DNA of 64,000 nucleotides, from the NCBI GenBank assembly GCA_009869945.1, contig WIXG01000156.1, positions 62,001-126,000 of the forward strand, given 5' to 3'. Shown here piece by piece: positions 36,501-48,800 of the stretch (within the stretch, counting starts at the first letter, position 1; each line of letters begins with the position of its first letter). The notes under the pieces were generated by a model. The model searched no databases, had not been told where the DNA came from, and saw only the letters and a list, made by a program, of their open reading frames with translations. Both the position numbers and the translations under genes were made by a program. The stretch is from Mesaphorura yosii (Eukaryota; Arthropoda; Collembola; Poduromorpha; Tullbergiidae).

Positions 36501-39500
36501 TTACAATTTCCAACCCTGGAAAAAACAGGAAATAAAATGAAATTCTTTCGGGAATCATACCAAATAACGAATAGGTCGTCCTATCCAGCCTCCGCGCACT
36601 CATCATCATGATGATGAAGCAGTCATCATGCTGCTTAAATCGCCGCATTCGAGAAAGCACGGCGGCATTTTGCAATAGCTTAATGTGAAGAGAATTCAGA
36701 AAGTCCAAGGGATAGTCAAAGTGCAAAATTACTTTTCTGCTTGGTTGGCTTTCTTGTATTAAGTCTTGTGTCATACGATCCGATATATTTTATGGGAAAA
36801 TCTACAGATAACGGAGCAGATGCGGCGGGAACTGAAATGTGAATCTGATATAATGTCGGCAGATAACTCGAGGTACTGACACATAAACTTGGAACGAATA
36901 TTAATGTCTGTTGTCATAAATAAAGTAATTGTGCGAGCCGCACAAACGATGCCATACATATATGATAAATGGACGCCTTGTGGCAAACGCCACAACACGT
37001 CCATGAAGGTGTTCGACTGAGCAGCAGTTTGTCTCGAGAACGCCTGCTTGTGCTCCAGTCTTCATCTCATTTTGCATGCACATGCTGGAGGAGGTTGAAT
37101 TGATTTAACTCTCACTAATGCATTTCTGGCCTGGATGCCCAACCTCGAACGGAAAGGTCTCGTCACGCGATGCCGACTCGCATTTCCATTGTATTGCAAC
37201 TTGCAAGTGTCCAGTCTAGAATATTGGCAATCAATAAATTTTTTGGGAAATCGGCTCGTGATGCACGTGTGAATTTCTAAAACTAGAGCGGAAACTGCCC
37301 ATGGTATCTACGAAGAAAGGAAATATCTTTGTTTGGTTCAAAATTTATTATTGCTTTGTCTGCTCTAATTCAATTCGCGTGATGTGATGTGAACACGCAC
37401 TTGACACTTACGGCTAAAGATTCAACATGCATTTTGTCCAGGCATGTAATTGACGACAGAGGGCCAGGAGTTTGAAGAACAGATGAGTATAAAGATGCCC
37501 AATGAAAATAAATAAATTTATGCCAACATTTTGCTAAACTACAATCCGGCCTAGCTCGTATGGACTAATTGAATTATTCAATTTTACTTTAAAGCCAAAT
37601 TGAAATATATCAGGCATCAATGCAACATTGTGCGAGGAATCCCAAATTCGTTCGCAAACTTCATACCAGAGACAACAAGAGGAGAATCAGAACACCATGA
37701 AAATCTCGAGCACGCTTCCATGACATTAGGACGACAGGCCTAACCGCGTCTCCTAGATAGCGTCAAACGTGAACCGCGCCATGCATGAACTGCGTTATGG
37801 CATAACCGCGTCACTCATGAACCGCGTCTCCCAAAACAGGTGGAAAGATAGCAACAGGGAGAATATGCATGCATGAACAGCATCATCATCCACTATGCTA
37901 ATGTTCAACGTTTTAAATTACATTAACAAAGCGCACAATGCGTTAACTTCTTATCTCTTTCTCCATGACTTTAAATGAACAAGTAAGAAAGAGACTCGAG
38001 CAGAAGGGACCTTTTTGTATCGTACCGATTATCTTTGCAACTAAGAACATTTTTCATCTAATACCAGTCGAATGGCACCATTCACCATTTTGGATTACAA
38101 AAAATTTGAAAAAAATTATGACCTGAGTCGCACCCGAATGCCAACCATGAGTTAAATGGGCCGACGCAAATGTGAGGGCAATCTCATTCATTCGGCCTCC
38201 AGATCATTCTACATTCATCATTCTTCATATTCTTGCGTTCGTTCTTTGTTTACATTTGTTTTGCCACAATAATCCCTTTATTTTTGTACTTTGTCCTGGG
38301 TTTCATGATGATAATAAACAGCACATCGGCGTCGTATAAATACGAGTGACATTTCTGAAACGTACACATTCGAATCTCGAACTTCTCGTTAATTGTCGTG
38401 CTGCCCGATTTTGTCCTTGTCTTAACTTCATCTTCGTAATTAATTGACATGGTCAAGAAATTGTCAAATCCTAGCGCTGTTTTAGTTATTGCCCATCAGT
38501 AATGTGCGACACAAGGAGGTAAGTAGCACGTCAAATTCATATCAAGTTTCCAATTTATAGCACGCAACTAATGTGCGAAGTTGCACTTTATTGTTTCATA
38601 GAATGCAGTTCGTTAAAAATCAAAAGGGTGGTGACTACTTACTTCATGAAGGATTCACGTACCGAAGACGGAAGCAGCGTGATGACAAAACCTACTGGGT
38701 CTGCTCCAAATACGACACGGAGCATTGCAAGGCTGCTTGCTAACAGACAATGGCGCAGCCACCGTAACGACAATAATCATAATCATACTGTCAACCCGTC
38801 AGAACCGGAAGTGCTCACTCAACGTCCATTATTGAAGTCACGAGTTTTGAACTCTCAAGAGTTGCCATGCCAATTTATCGCCCAGGTCGTGACTAACGCT
38901 TCTCGAAGTGTGGCTGCATCCCTGCCATCACCATCCCTTCTTACTCGCACCGTTAACAATACGAAGGAAAACGTTAATGTCGCATCCGCTAATCCGATCT
39001 CACTCAGCGAGATGCAATTTCCAATCAAGTATATTGTCACCACTCCGGGAGAGCCATTCTGGTCAAGCCGATAGAATTCTTTTCGGCAATATTAAATCTT
39101 GAAAACTTAGCAAATTCTGATTTGTGGCATGGTGATGGTACCTTCAAAAGTGCTTCCCCGACCTATTCCACCAATTATACCCAATTCACTGCGTAAAAGA
39201 TAACAGTACGTTTCTCTGTGTGCTTGCGCTGCTACCGGATAAACGCTAAGAAACTTACCTGCACCTGCTAGAAAATGTTAAGACGCTACCCGAAGAACAA
39301 CTGCAATTGAATCCGAAAGACATAATGTCTGACTACGAAATCGGGTTCATCAAAGCATGCAAAGCCAAATTTCCCAACGCAAAGCACGAAGGGTATTATT
39401 TTCATTTTAGTCAATGTCTTTGGCGAAGAATCCAGCAGCATCCTGATACTGCTAAAAGATACCTAGATGATGACGAGTTTGCATTAAATCTTTGTCAACT

Positions 39501-42500
39501 TCCTGCCCTGCCTTCTTGTCGAATGAAGATGTGGTTGCATCATTTGAAATTGTCATGCAAACCATCTTCTTCTGTGAAAACAATCAGCTCCTGACGCCAT
39601 TCGTGGATGACTTTGAAGAAGTTTGGGTCGGCCGACGACGTGACCCGTTCTCGAGCATGATATATGGAACACGTTCGAGTCAACAGTGAATAAAAGCAAA
39701 ATAAAATTAATTTAGTCAAAACAAGCCGTTCACATTCTAATATGCTAATTACTCTCTATTTTATGTTTCAGGCAAGGCGCGGACTAACAACAGCATTGAA
39801 GGTTGGAATCGGCGGTTCTCCGCATTGCTCGATACTCATCACCCCTGCCTGTGGAAATTCATTGACGTCCTGAATCAAGAACAGAACCACACAACATTTC
39901 GATTCCATCAGTCAGCGGCAGGCTCTCTACCACCGGCGAAACGTCTCAAATACGGTGAACTAGAGAAACGAGTAATTAACATAGTTGAATAGTTCGGGGT
40001 CTTCACAACACCCGATTACTTGATTGATCATCTTTCGTTTCATGTGTAATTTTTAGCATTAGCATTACTATTCGTGTTTTATATTCTGTTGACTTTGTTG
40101 TGAAATAAATTGATCGTCCTTCGCAATGCAAATCACGCGAGAGGCTGTTACGAATTATTTGATTGTCTTGTTGCTATCTTTCCACTTGTTTTGGGCGACG
40201 CGGTTTCGTTTGTCCCGGTAATGACCTGCTACGCTCAAGCACATGTTGACAGAATCACAGCAAAATACTGCAGTACAGTCCCATAAAATACATAACACAG
40301 CAGCGACGAGAGAAATGCTTGACGGTGCACGGTATTTGCCATTTGCCATATGTCAACTCAAGCAATCAAATCGGTTGAAATACTTAAACTCCTTGCATAG
40401 GCTTCGCCATCGCTACAGGGTACTGAAAAGTTTGAAGCCAGACCTATTCTGGCACAGTGCATTCAGATAATTGAAAGCGTAGTGGACCGTGAGATTTGAC
40501 AGTATCGACAGTTTTTTTCTGTTTTTTTTGTGTTCGTAGTCAACGTGGCAAGCGATTTAAATGATCCAATGCATTATACGATCGTGGCGAGCTTGTGCTG
40601 ACTGTGCATTGTGTTTCACTGTAGCGTAGTAGCATGTGAGAACAAAAAACCATTGTTGTTTCAGGACAGCGACGCGCATCCCGTTATACTTTTAAGTGCT
40701 ATCGTGAAGCAGAACGAAGATATACGTCGAAACCTTGCCTGTGGCAAAATTCGGGGCTTGGGAGGAACGAGTAGCATGCTACGTACTCATTTCAAACTCT
40801 TTGACTGGGTAAATAACCCATGCAAAAATGCAAGTGCTCATTCTGCCAAATTGATGATTTCAATGACGATTGCAGGTTCAATCCAAAATCAAAGGCAATT
40901 ATCAAAAAGATGCATGTTAATTATAAAATCAGATCACTGCCGATACGGATGAATACATGCATCTATTTTGAATGCGCCATGCGAATAGAAACAAAATTTA
41001 ACCTAAATTTAATGTTGCGTGATCGGGGACAGCTGAGATGAAATACGAAACGAAACATAATTTCAATAGAAATGTAGGATGTGGTTACCTTGAACGCTCT
41101 TTCCAATAGAGTACAACGCTGTCAGTTCGGGATACCTTGCGTTCGTCCTTCTGAGCCACTCTGTCATCTCCTCGTACCCATGATACTCGAAAGTCAGAGG
41201 AGCTGGACCAGGCTGAGTTTGACGAAGCGCTTTGGCAGGCTCTGCCGATTGTGGATAAGGCAAACCTGAGAATAACATAAAAAAGTATAAAAATTATTTG
41301 CTTCTTGCGAATGAGAAATGAACATGTTGTGATGGGATAGGAGTAGACAATAAATATGAAAGGTCAGAGCAGCAGAGCATGAAATGGCAGCGCAGCTTGC
41401 TAATTAAGTGGACACGCTAGTTCCAGAGAAGACATGCCCGAATAGCATCAATTTCTTTCCCGAGAGTGAAACTATGGACAGAATTCAATTATCGAATGCC
41501 TGTGATACGGTTCCAGTTTCAGTCAATAATAGAAACTGGAAGTAGGAAACAATTCCCGTCCCGGTATATAGCAGACTAAAATTGAATTATGGAAGCACGA
41601 GTGCTGGAAAACTTCATGACTGAAGGTGGACAGACTAATTGCCGACAGCTGAATGGTTGGCAAGATACGTGCAAAACTTATCTTGTTCCATGGTCTGTTC
41701 TGTAATTACCCTGTCCAACAGAGAAACGTCAAAAGATGCTGGGAGCGGGAACTGGCAGCCGGAGAGCGGGAGCGTTAGTTTTTGACATAGTGGGCATGTT
41801 GACGTTGAAAACTTAAAACTTCTTTGAAAAGACAAATAATCTCACATCTCTCGAAAGTCGCAGCGCAGCGCGCCGAATTGCATGTATCCAAGTCGTTACA
41901 AACGAGAGCCGTCAGAAGTGCGAGTGCGGTGCATAAGTGAGCAGTATAAAATTTGCAAAAGAACTTTTCTTTTCAAAAACAAAAACTTTGCTGTTCTTTT
42001 TATTTGACAAATTTCACATCAGGAGCTACAGAGGCCGAGTGCGACTTGGAGGAGCAGCTGAGGCGGTCGAAGTCAGAGGCAAGTGCTTATTGCTACGAAG
42101 ACATTACAGCTGCAAACAATGGTACAAATAAATAAACATTTTCGTGGCGTTTCTATTATTATTTATTTCCAGAGAGAAGTGAACCGTTGCAATGCCTGTA
42201 CTTTCACCAGAGCAGCAAGTGCAATTTTGGTTTACTAGTTTCTCATCCTGTACAACTTCCAATGCTTAGTCTCCTCCAGCAGCAACAGAACATTTCACTC
42301 AAAGTGCTGTGCTTCTTCTAAAATCGAAACTTTCACCTAAAGTGTGAGACGGAGATGGAGAAACAGAACATACAATGAGATTTCTCGTATATAACAATAA
42401 AGGCTTAGTTTATGCGTATGCAAGCGCCGTCAGAGAAAGGAGCCGCGTGAGCTTTGAGCCTGACAGATAGACAAGTTAGGAGGGAACTAATCATGTAAAA

Positions 42501-42844
42501 TGGAATGAAGTGAAGAGGCTTTTGAGAGACCCAGCAGCAACCAAACCAGTTAAGGTCATGATTATGAGTCATGGTCATTTTAGTGGATGGGAGCGGGAAC
42601 GGGGATTGTGCATCTGCAGAATTGCCCAATAGCTGACCGACCCATGAAAGATGGAGCTGGAAATATGTGGGGAAAAGTTAAAACAGCATTTACCCTCAAA
42701 CTGTTGAGGCTGGCCTCCGAATGGTCCGATGTTTCTTAGCCCCTGTGGGCGAATTTCGGCTCCCCGAATGTACTGGATCGCGGTCAAGTAAATGTAGAGG
42801 AATGCGACAATCAGCATGCTAATGTACCACGTTGCTGGCTTCAT
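30552..42844 (-). CDS. M14B metallocarboxypeptidase (CPN/CPM/CPE-like)
   Basis: Zinc carboxypeptidase of the N/E subfamily, which trims basic C-terminal residues from peptides. Exons, high to low: 42694-42844, 41089-41265, 33527-33660, 32124-32260, 31802-31989, 31251-31424, 31058-31176, 30807-30983 and 30552-30731. They join in frame to 478 aa. The N-terminus [20 protein letters not shown] is a signal peptide or signal anchor. The zinc site is His139 and Glu142 (HGNEAVGRE) plus His246 ([16 protein letters not shown]). Arg210 lies in DLNRNFPD, and the catalytic Glu339 in [10 protein letters not shown], so the enzyme looks active. A transthyretin-like beta domain follows from about residue 373 ([20 protein letters not shown]) to about 445. 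The end is Asn-rich ([11 protein letters not shown]) without the hydrophobic GPI signal of vertebrate CPM. The start follows an acceptor (CTCACTTGCAG|G ATG), so at least one 5' UTR exon lies upstream. Intron 2 is 7.4 kb and carries two transposon remnants. Confidence 0.93.
33895..35560 (-). mobile_element. non-LTR (LINE-like) retrotransposon remnant, ORF1 and reverse transcriptase
   Basis: Read from high to low coordinates. A coiled-coil ORF1 piece lies at 35165-35494 ([40 protein letters not shown]), then [12 protein letters not shown], like LINE ORF1 RNA-binding folds. After a jump that removes the endonuclease and the early reverse transcriptase, RT motifs follow: [20 protein letters not shown] and [20 protein letters not shown] (34871-35146), [10 protein letters not shown] then an in-frame stop, a degraded YADD box read as FPDDFTLLF, and [20 protein letters not shown] (34378-34623). 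The C-terminal [20 protein letters not shown] and [13 protein letters not shown] (33895-34269) ends the frame. Frameshifts and a stop make it dead. It is in the same orientation as the host gene. Clade not resolved (CR1/Jockey/I-like). Confidence 0.88.
37741..37856. repeat. 5' terminal inverted repeat of the MULE, with outer degenerate repeats
   Basis: The segment 37819-37856 is the reverse complement of 40169-40206 at 35 of 38 positions. Outside it, 37741-37830 carries about five degenerate copies of an (A)ACCGCGTC unit, at 37742, 37772, 37788, 37804 and 37820. The right end does not show these. The true outer end and the target-site duplication are not resolved. Confidence 0.85.
38441..39990 (+). 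pseudogene. FLYWCH zinc finger plus MULE transposase, broken
   Basis: A MULE-type DNA transposase with an N-terminal FLYWCH finger. The finger reads from 38601 as [20 protein letters not shown], then [18 protein letters not shown], then after frameshifts [14 protein letters not shown]. The transposase starts at about 39090 with [20 protein letters not shown], whose D is the expected first catalytic Asp. After further stops, [20 protein letters not shown] and [12 protein letters not shown] (39328-39445) carry the second Asp. A C-terminal segment at 39778-39990 contains [20 protein letters not shown], holding the expected catalytic Glu, and ends in NIVE-stop. Several frameshifts and in-frame stops occur between the pieces, so no intact protein is made. 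It is flanked by terminal inverted repeats and nested antisense to the carboxypeptidase. Confidence 0.9.
40169..40206. repeat. 3' terminal inverted repeat of the MULE
   Basis: Starts TGTTGCTATCTTTCCACTTG and continues TTTTGGGCGACGCGG. Its reverse complement matches 37819-37856 with three mismatches in 38. It lies about 180 bp past the transposase stop codon. Confidence 0.9.
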
Positions 42845-45800
42845 CCTGCAAGTGAGAAAAATGAGGTTTAGCATGTGTCCACATGTGTGTGTGTGTGGTA
42901 GAATTATGTCGGCCATCGGCACTAAAAAGTAAACCCAGAAAATGGTAGACGTTTGTAAAATATGCAAAAGTGGTGCGAGCGCGAGTGAACGAGAATTTCC
43001 GTCTACGTTCCTGTACAAGTGCAGGTTCATGGCGAGGAAAATGGGATTATACTGACCTCAAAGACACAGCGCAAAGCACGCGTTTCACAGCTGCGGCTGA
43101 GCTGTCGTATTTCTTACCTGACTTAACGCTCTGTAATATAAAGATGACCCAATTTTTCCCGGCAGAGTAAGAGCAATAAATTAGTAAAATATAACTTGAC
43201 TTTATAAAGAAGGGCCCTTTCCAGCCGTTCGTATCAAGAATTCCATAAACTCAGGTCGTACAGCGGTTACGGTTACTCTTTCTTTCGAAACTTCTGGCAA
43301 GACGCGCTGCTCAGTTCTGAATGAGCTTGCATTGATGAGACTGAACCACAAGTCGTCAAATGTGACGTTGCAAGCGAAAACGCAAAATTCAGGACACAGA
43401 CTAATAAATCGAAGTTATCACCTGAAAGAGAAACACAAGAATAAGAATGCAGCGCTCAAACTTGTTCAACTTTTTCAGTCTCAACTAAACTATAAACTGT
43501 ACGCAGCAGACTGTGTAGGAACTGAACAGTGGATTTTGCATTGTTGACTTCTCTTACAGGCCTTTTTCGCGAATAGCATGCAAATGCAGGTAGAAGTTGT
43601 ATCAAGTACAAGTTTAATGTTAAAAGACGGTGAATCTCTCCTTCTGTGGCTGCGTGCCATTGATTCAAGTTAACGGAGAAGTGAGTCTTCTTGCATCGTT
43701 GCATAGGCTCAGATGGGAAGTTGAAAAGAAGGAAGATGCGACAGATGATCGCTGTGCAGATTCGCATTGCGCTGCAGCAGCACGCGTCCTTATAAGCAGC
43801 TCATCTGACGTGCATTTCTTATTGCTTTTATTCGCAACTTGCTTCAGGTCATGCCACGAAACATCTTCACACAAAACAATCTTACAGTTAATTGTACAAG
43901 AGTGCGCATCACAGACACAAACACCCGTAGCAGTAAATAAAAGCAGGCATGGCATTTCTTATTTCTTTGTGGTTAACCCTTTGCCCTCTGCAGCTTGTGG
44001 CAGGTGCAATAAAGAGAATTTATTTCTCTTGCAAAGAAGCGCCTTGAAGAATTTGATGAAGAGCTGAGGTGAGTCCAGGTTTCAAGCTTAGCGAGATGCC
44101 TCAACTCCTAAATCCTTATTGAATTATTTACCAAGTAATATCAACCCGTTGACCGCAGTGAAGAACAACAAGCCGATTCCTTCAACTGCCTTCAATCCCT
44201 CCAACTCCTGTCAACAATCCACAATATTGTGTTCGTTTGTCGCATCCAATTTTCCGGCAGCGGCTAAACAACAACAACGTGAAATCAATCCGTTAGGCAG
44301 ACAGTGACCGAACGAAACTAAATGATCCATTACAGCGCATTGTCCTTTGCTCGAATGCTCTGGATTAGATTTCATGTCTCCAACATATGGCACGGTGGCA
44401 CTTTGGGGGCATTAGCATCAAGGATAATGGACGAGTCTGGGACAGTCGCTACGGTCATTTCAGATCGGAGATACTCAGAGTCAGAGATTTATTTCTTAAC
44501 AATAGCCTAGCCGAGGCTGAAACGAACGAGTCACGGAAGTCCTGTTATCCAGTAGACTCCCGCAATCGTAAAAGCCATTAGCCATTATTGCTGCATACGC
44601 GAACGCTTTCAGAAGGGCAGCCATAAATATAAAAATATAAGTCATAAAATGGTTCTTGGCCTCTTGCCCAATTATCATTTGTACTCGAGACTACAAAGTA
44701 GTCTCATGCTCAAGCTCTCAGAAGCTCAGTTATGATAACATGTTTTGTCCATATTTCTTGCACGTAAATACAAATAGCAGGATGTATCCATGCTCGTTTC
44801 TGACTACTGGAATTTCTCCTCTTGCGAATAAATATTTAAGAATAAAATGATGGCTGAGATTTACCGAAGCACTGACAAGGCACAAAATTCACACTTTTCC
44901 AGTAACCAACACAAGCATTCGAGACAGTGAAGACTGAGAAGAAAAATACGAACGAATTCAGAAATGCGAAAAGATTGCAATTGTGAAGAAGCCTCTGCCT
45001 CAATTTCTTCTATCGCCCATCTGAAGTGGAAAAATTCGCTTTTTGACACTCGACAGAAAATAAAATATGAGGAACGAGAGAAGTTAACCTGGAATGCGTG
45101 TGTGGATCTGCAACAAACGTTGTTCTAAGTGTGTGTGCTGGTGCTAGCGTTGAAAACAATATAGAAGCAAGTGTAATATGTTTTGTAGGAAGCTTCCCCA
45201 GTCACACGCAGCCAGCCGAAGTTCCATCTCTGTCTCCTAGTTACACAGACAACATTATTATTAATAGTTTTCCAATCCTGGGATGTGCTTCGTGTGTGAT
45301 GGATGTGGTGAGGTCATGTGTGCAATCTGGGAGCTCAAATCAATGACAACGTCACGCGAGCACATCCTTCTGCAGAAGGGCGTCAAATGAAAATACGTTT
45401 TATGGAATGTACCACGTTGTTCCGAGAAACACAATCAAAAGTCGCTTTTCTTGTGCTTTGTTTGAGAGACCCTGAAACTTCCTTCATAGCCTCCGGAAAA
45501 TGTTTCTAATCCGTAGATGGATTAAAGTCTCAGAGACGTGCAAGTGGGAGCTATTCGACCGGGTGATTGTCAGGAGTCAAATCACGGACTATGCTTATAT
45601 TTCCTCAAATCTCATTCATGATTTAATATTTTTCAATCACACTAATGCTTGCGGTGGTATCATGTGTGGAACGCTACCTCAGAAATGATTGCTCCAATGC
45701 ACTAAACGGAATTTACCACAAGAATCCAAAAATAGCGTTTGGTTTGCATAACAAATATATTTACATCATAGAAGAGCAAAAATGACGCTGAGTCACCGCT

Positions 45801-48800
45801 TGCTAGAGAAAGTTGGTATAATAGGCAACAAAAAATGCAATTTAAAAGTTTCACACTCTAGCTTAACGAAGATAAAGTTGACATTTTCAAAAGCGATGAT
45901 ACATTTAAATTACTGCGATCGGAGCGAAATAGTGGCTATGACAATGGTAACTTTCAAACTTGAAGCACAATTCTAATTAATGTAATTAACTAGAGGGTAG
46001 AGACATGCCTGTGCTGCTCACTTCTGGCATACAACAGTGCTTGACGAAAAATTCACGCCTCGAAGTCTCATTCAGGGCAAACATATTCAGCCTTGGCTCG
46101 AATTGGATAATCATCGCTCTCGTTTCTGCAATGGTACGCATTGAATTACAAAACATAATCACAGCCACAGAACGGGCGCTCGTATTTGCAAAATTGAATT
46201 GGCACATTGTGCAGATTATTGAAAGAGTTTAATCTAATATGACACTTGAGGTTGACAAAAAAAAGACCAAAGAGAAACACATAGAACAGTAAAGCGGAAG
46301 TTCAACTTTTGATGTGACTAATAAGTCGCCTTCAAAAACAAAATCAATTCTATTCTGCGCACACGAAAATTCATTCAGAACACGCCGAGAGAGAAATTGG
46401 ACCGGCGCACTGAATTTTAATTTTAAATTCGATTTGACGCAGATTCACAGTTTGGCTGCGATCTGCGAGTTTCGTGAGTGGCTCTCTGAATCTGAACTGT
46501 CTGAAGCAGCAGTCCAAATTCCAAATCTGTGAGTTGCTACTATCCAGTACAGCAGCTTGAATGAGACCGGAAACAGGAGCTTTTTCTATTAACCTCAGCA
46601 TCAATATTTATGAGCTACCTAGAAAGTGCCTGCACAATGTGCTTGCGCTTTGAGCCTTTTTCAGCGAGCATTGAACCGTTTCGTATTCGCAATTCATCGC
46701 ACATCGAGAGATTGTTTTAGATATCGTTGCGAAATGTGGTCATCTGATATGCACAACACACGCGTCATGGCCTGGCACATGAATTTTCCTGATGTCAGTG
46801 CACGCTTGTAATTTCTAGCGAAAAAGCGAACGTCTCAAGACATACCTTCTGCTCTTCTTTAATTTATGGCTAAAAGCGTGGTTTCATAATTTACCTGACG
46901 GGTTAATAATAAATGGCATGCGTCTCGAGACGGGAAATGAAATGCGGTTTGAAGTCATCACCATTTGGGCTGAAAGCGTCATTATCTTATTTCATATGAC
47001 GAGTCGTCGGGGATCAGACAAAAGATTGGGTGCTTCCCTTTCAGACCTGACGCATTTCGTTAATGCTTGCATTTTATTCAGATGAATACAATTCCACCGT
47101 CGCGTCGTTGCGAGCAGGCAGCCCGCACAGTCTGCCAGGAACTTGATCACCGACTTCTGCAGCAACGAGTTCTTTTGTTCTCTGCTACCGTACTCTGTCC
47201 TACGCGACAATCCTGAAGAAGAGCTTCCATTCATTCCAGAGAGAAAGAGACTGCTGGCTGCAAGTGTGTGTAGGAAATGAATAGACTAAGTTGTGCACTT
47301 TTCAAATTACAGAAGACAAGCAAGAGCTCAGAATCACACATCAACGTCAGTTCCAGGCTTATAAACAATAATTTTGAGAGAGAGCAGGAACGATAAAAAG
47401 GTCAACTTCTCTCCGAGTGAGGCTGGTTCAGCCACTGCACTGCCACAGCGCATGAAGTCGTGGATCAAGTTAATCTTACAACAGAAGCAGACATATTCTA
47501 TGTCTCACATCAGATTGTTCGCTCGATGTACACGATGGGCTTCACCGTCCTGCCATTTGTCTGTCGCGGCGAAGTGCATATCTCGGAAGACTCGGACGCT
47601 TGATTCCCGAGCATATTATTGACGTCATGTCCTAGTAGAAAATACCTCTGTTTGCAAAAGTAAATGGCATCTTGAGCGATTCAACTACAATTGTGCCGAC
47701 AAACTGCTGACGTTGCAAAAGTAGATTGGAAAAGGAGACGAAATTCTTCACAGAATTGTGTTTTTTTTTGCCTTAACAAGATGACAAGAACATGGATACT
47801 GTTCTGGAAACTCGAAAGGAGAATAGCAAAAGGACAGGCCCCGCTTTGTCTCTTGCTCAAGCGATTTTGTCTCCCGTGCCACATTTTGCATTTTTATACT
47901 TTCTATTGCGGCTAAATTTGCCTCTTAATATCGATCCTAATTTTACCAAAATGTCCCCATTTCCGAGTGTCAATTGCCAGAACCTCGAAATGCAAGAGAC
48001 ATTTTGGGCGGCGAGTTATAAATTATTGTCAACCAAACCGTTAACAATATTACATTAAAAGTCTGAGTTTGGCAGTTTCTTCCTTGTTTTGGGCAACATT
48101 ACTTTCCTCTCTCCCGTCTCTCCTTGCACTGCCGCGTACCAACCCCGCTACGCTTTTGGAAATAATCTGTTTCCTGCCATTGCCAGCGACAGAGTTTGGG
48201 GTTTGGCCTCGCTTTCACTCTGCTTCACTTTCTTCTCATTTTGAGTCAAGTACTGCACGTCAAATTGGGTAATAAATTACAACCTTCCCTAATTCAACTC
48301 CCTGCTTATCTTCTAAAGCTAATGCTCTAGTCTGCTTCCCTTCTTGAAGTATTTCAGGTTGAAATAAAAGCATGCAAAACAGGCCGGGAAGGTCAGGTCA
48401 TGAGTGCTGGAAACGCTCAGCCTTGAGTTTTGTGGTGGCTTACTCGCGCAAAATTCGTCCAAAAAATTTGGTCTTAATGCACGTTATTCCCAATGCACGA
48501 ATGTTGAAACAGATTTGGTGAATAATTTATTTCTTATGACAAACATAATGCCATATTAAAATACAAAGAGCTCCAAGAAAACGAGCTGGTGACCTTTCAA
48601 AAGTGGGGAGGGCGAGACGCGCTACGAAACTTAGGAAACTTATACGCATAAAGTCAGTCTGCGCAGAACAGTCCAGACAAGTAGGCACGCTGCCCAATGG
48701 AATTTCGTCTAATGACCGAAATGAGCAGCCGAGTTTGTCAAGTTATTTTCAAGTGGACTCTCGAGATTCTCTGATCGTGTTATTATTGGCACCATCACAA

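Larger units (their letters stand above)
37741..40206 (+). mobile_element. MULE (Mutator-like) DNA transposon, non-autonomous relic
   Basis: Whole element of about 2.4 kb: left inverted repeat, a roughly 600-bp leader with no gene (37857-38440), the broken FLYWCH/MULE transposase and the right inverted repeat. The two inverted repeats still match at 35 of 38 positions while the transposase has several lesions. It is inserted in intron 2 of the carboxypeptidase gene. Confidence 0.85.
33661..41088. other. carboxypeptidase intron 2 (7.4 kb), transposon-bearing
   Basis: Holds a minus-strand non-LTR retrotransposon remnant (33895-35560) and a plus-strand FLYWCH/MULE remnant with terminal inverted repeats (about 37740-40206). 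The remaining parts (33661-33890, 35850-37730, 40210-41088) show no gene. A perfect 16-bp palindrome of CAT/ATG units is at 36601-36616. Confidence 0.75.

Noticed and set aside
36601-36616. Perfect palindrome of CAT/ATG trinucleotides
   Set aside because: Short and low in complexity; expected from a small CAT repeat meeting its complement, with no feature attached.
46992-47234. Small minus-strand ORF with several basic pairs, resembling a neuropeptide precursor at first sight
   Set aside because: No signal peptide, no repeated peptide and no amidation pattern. Basic pairs alone are not enough.
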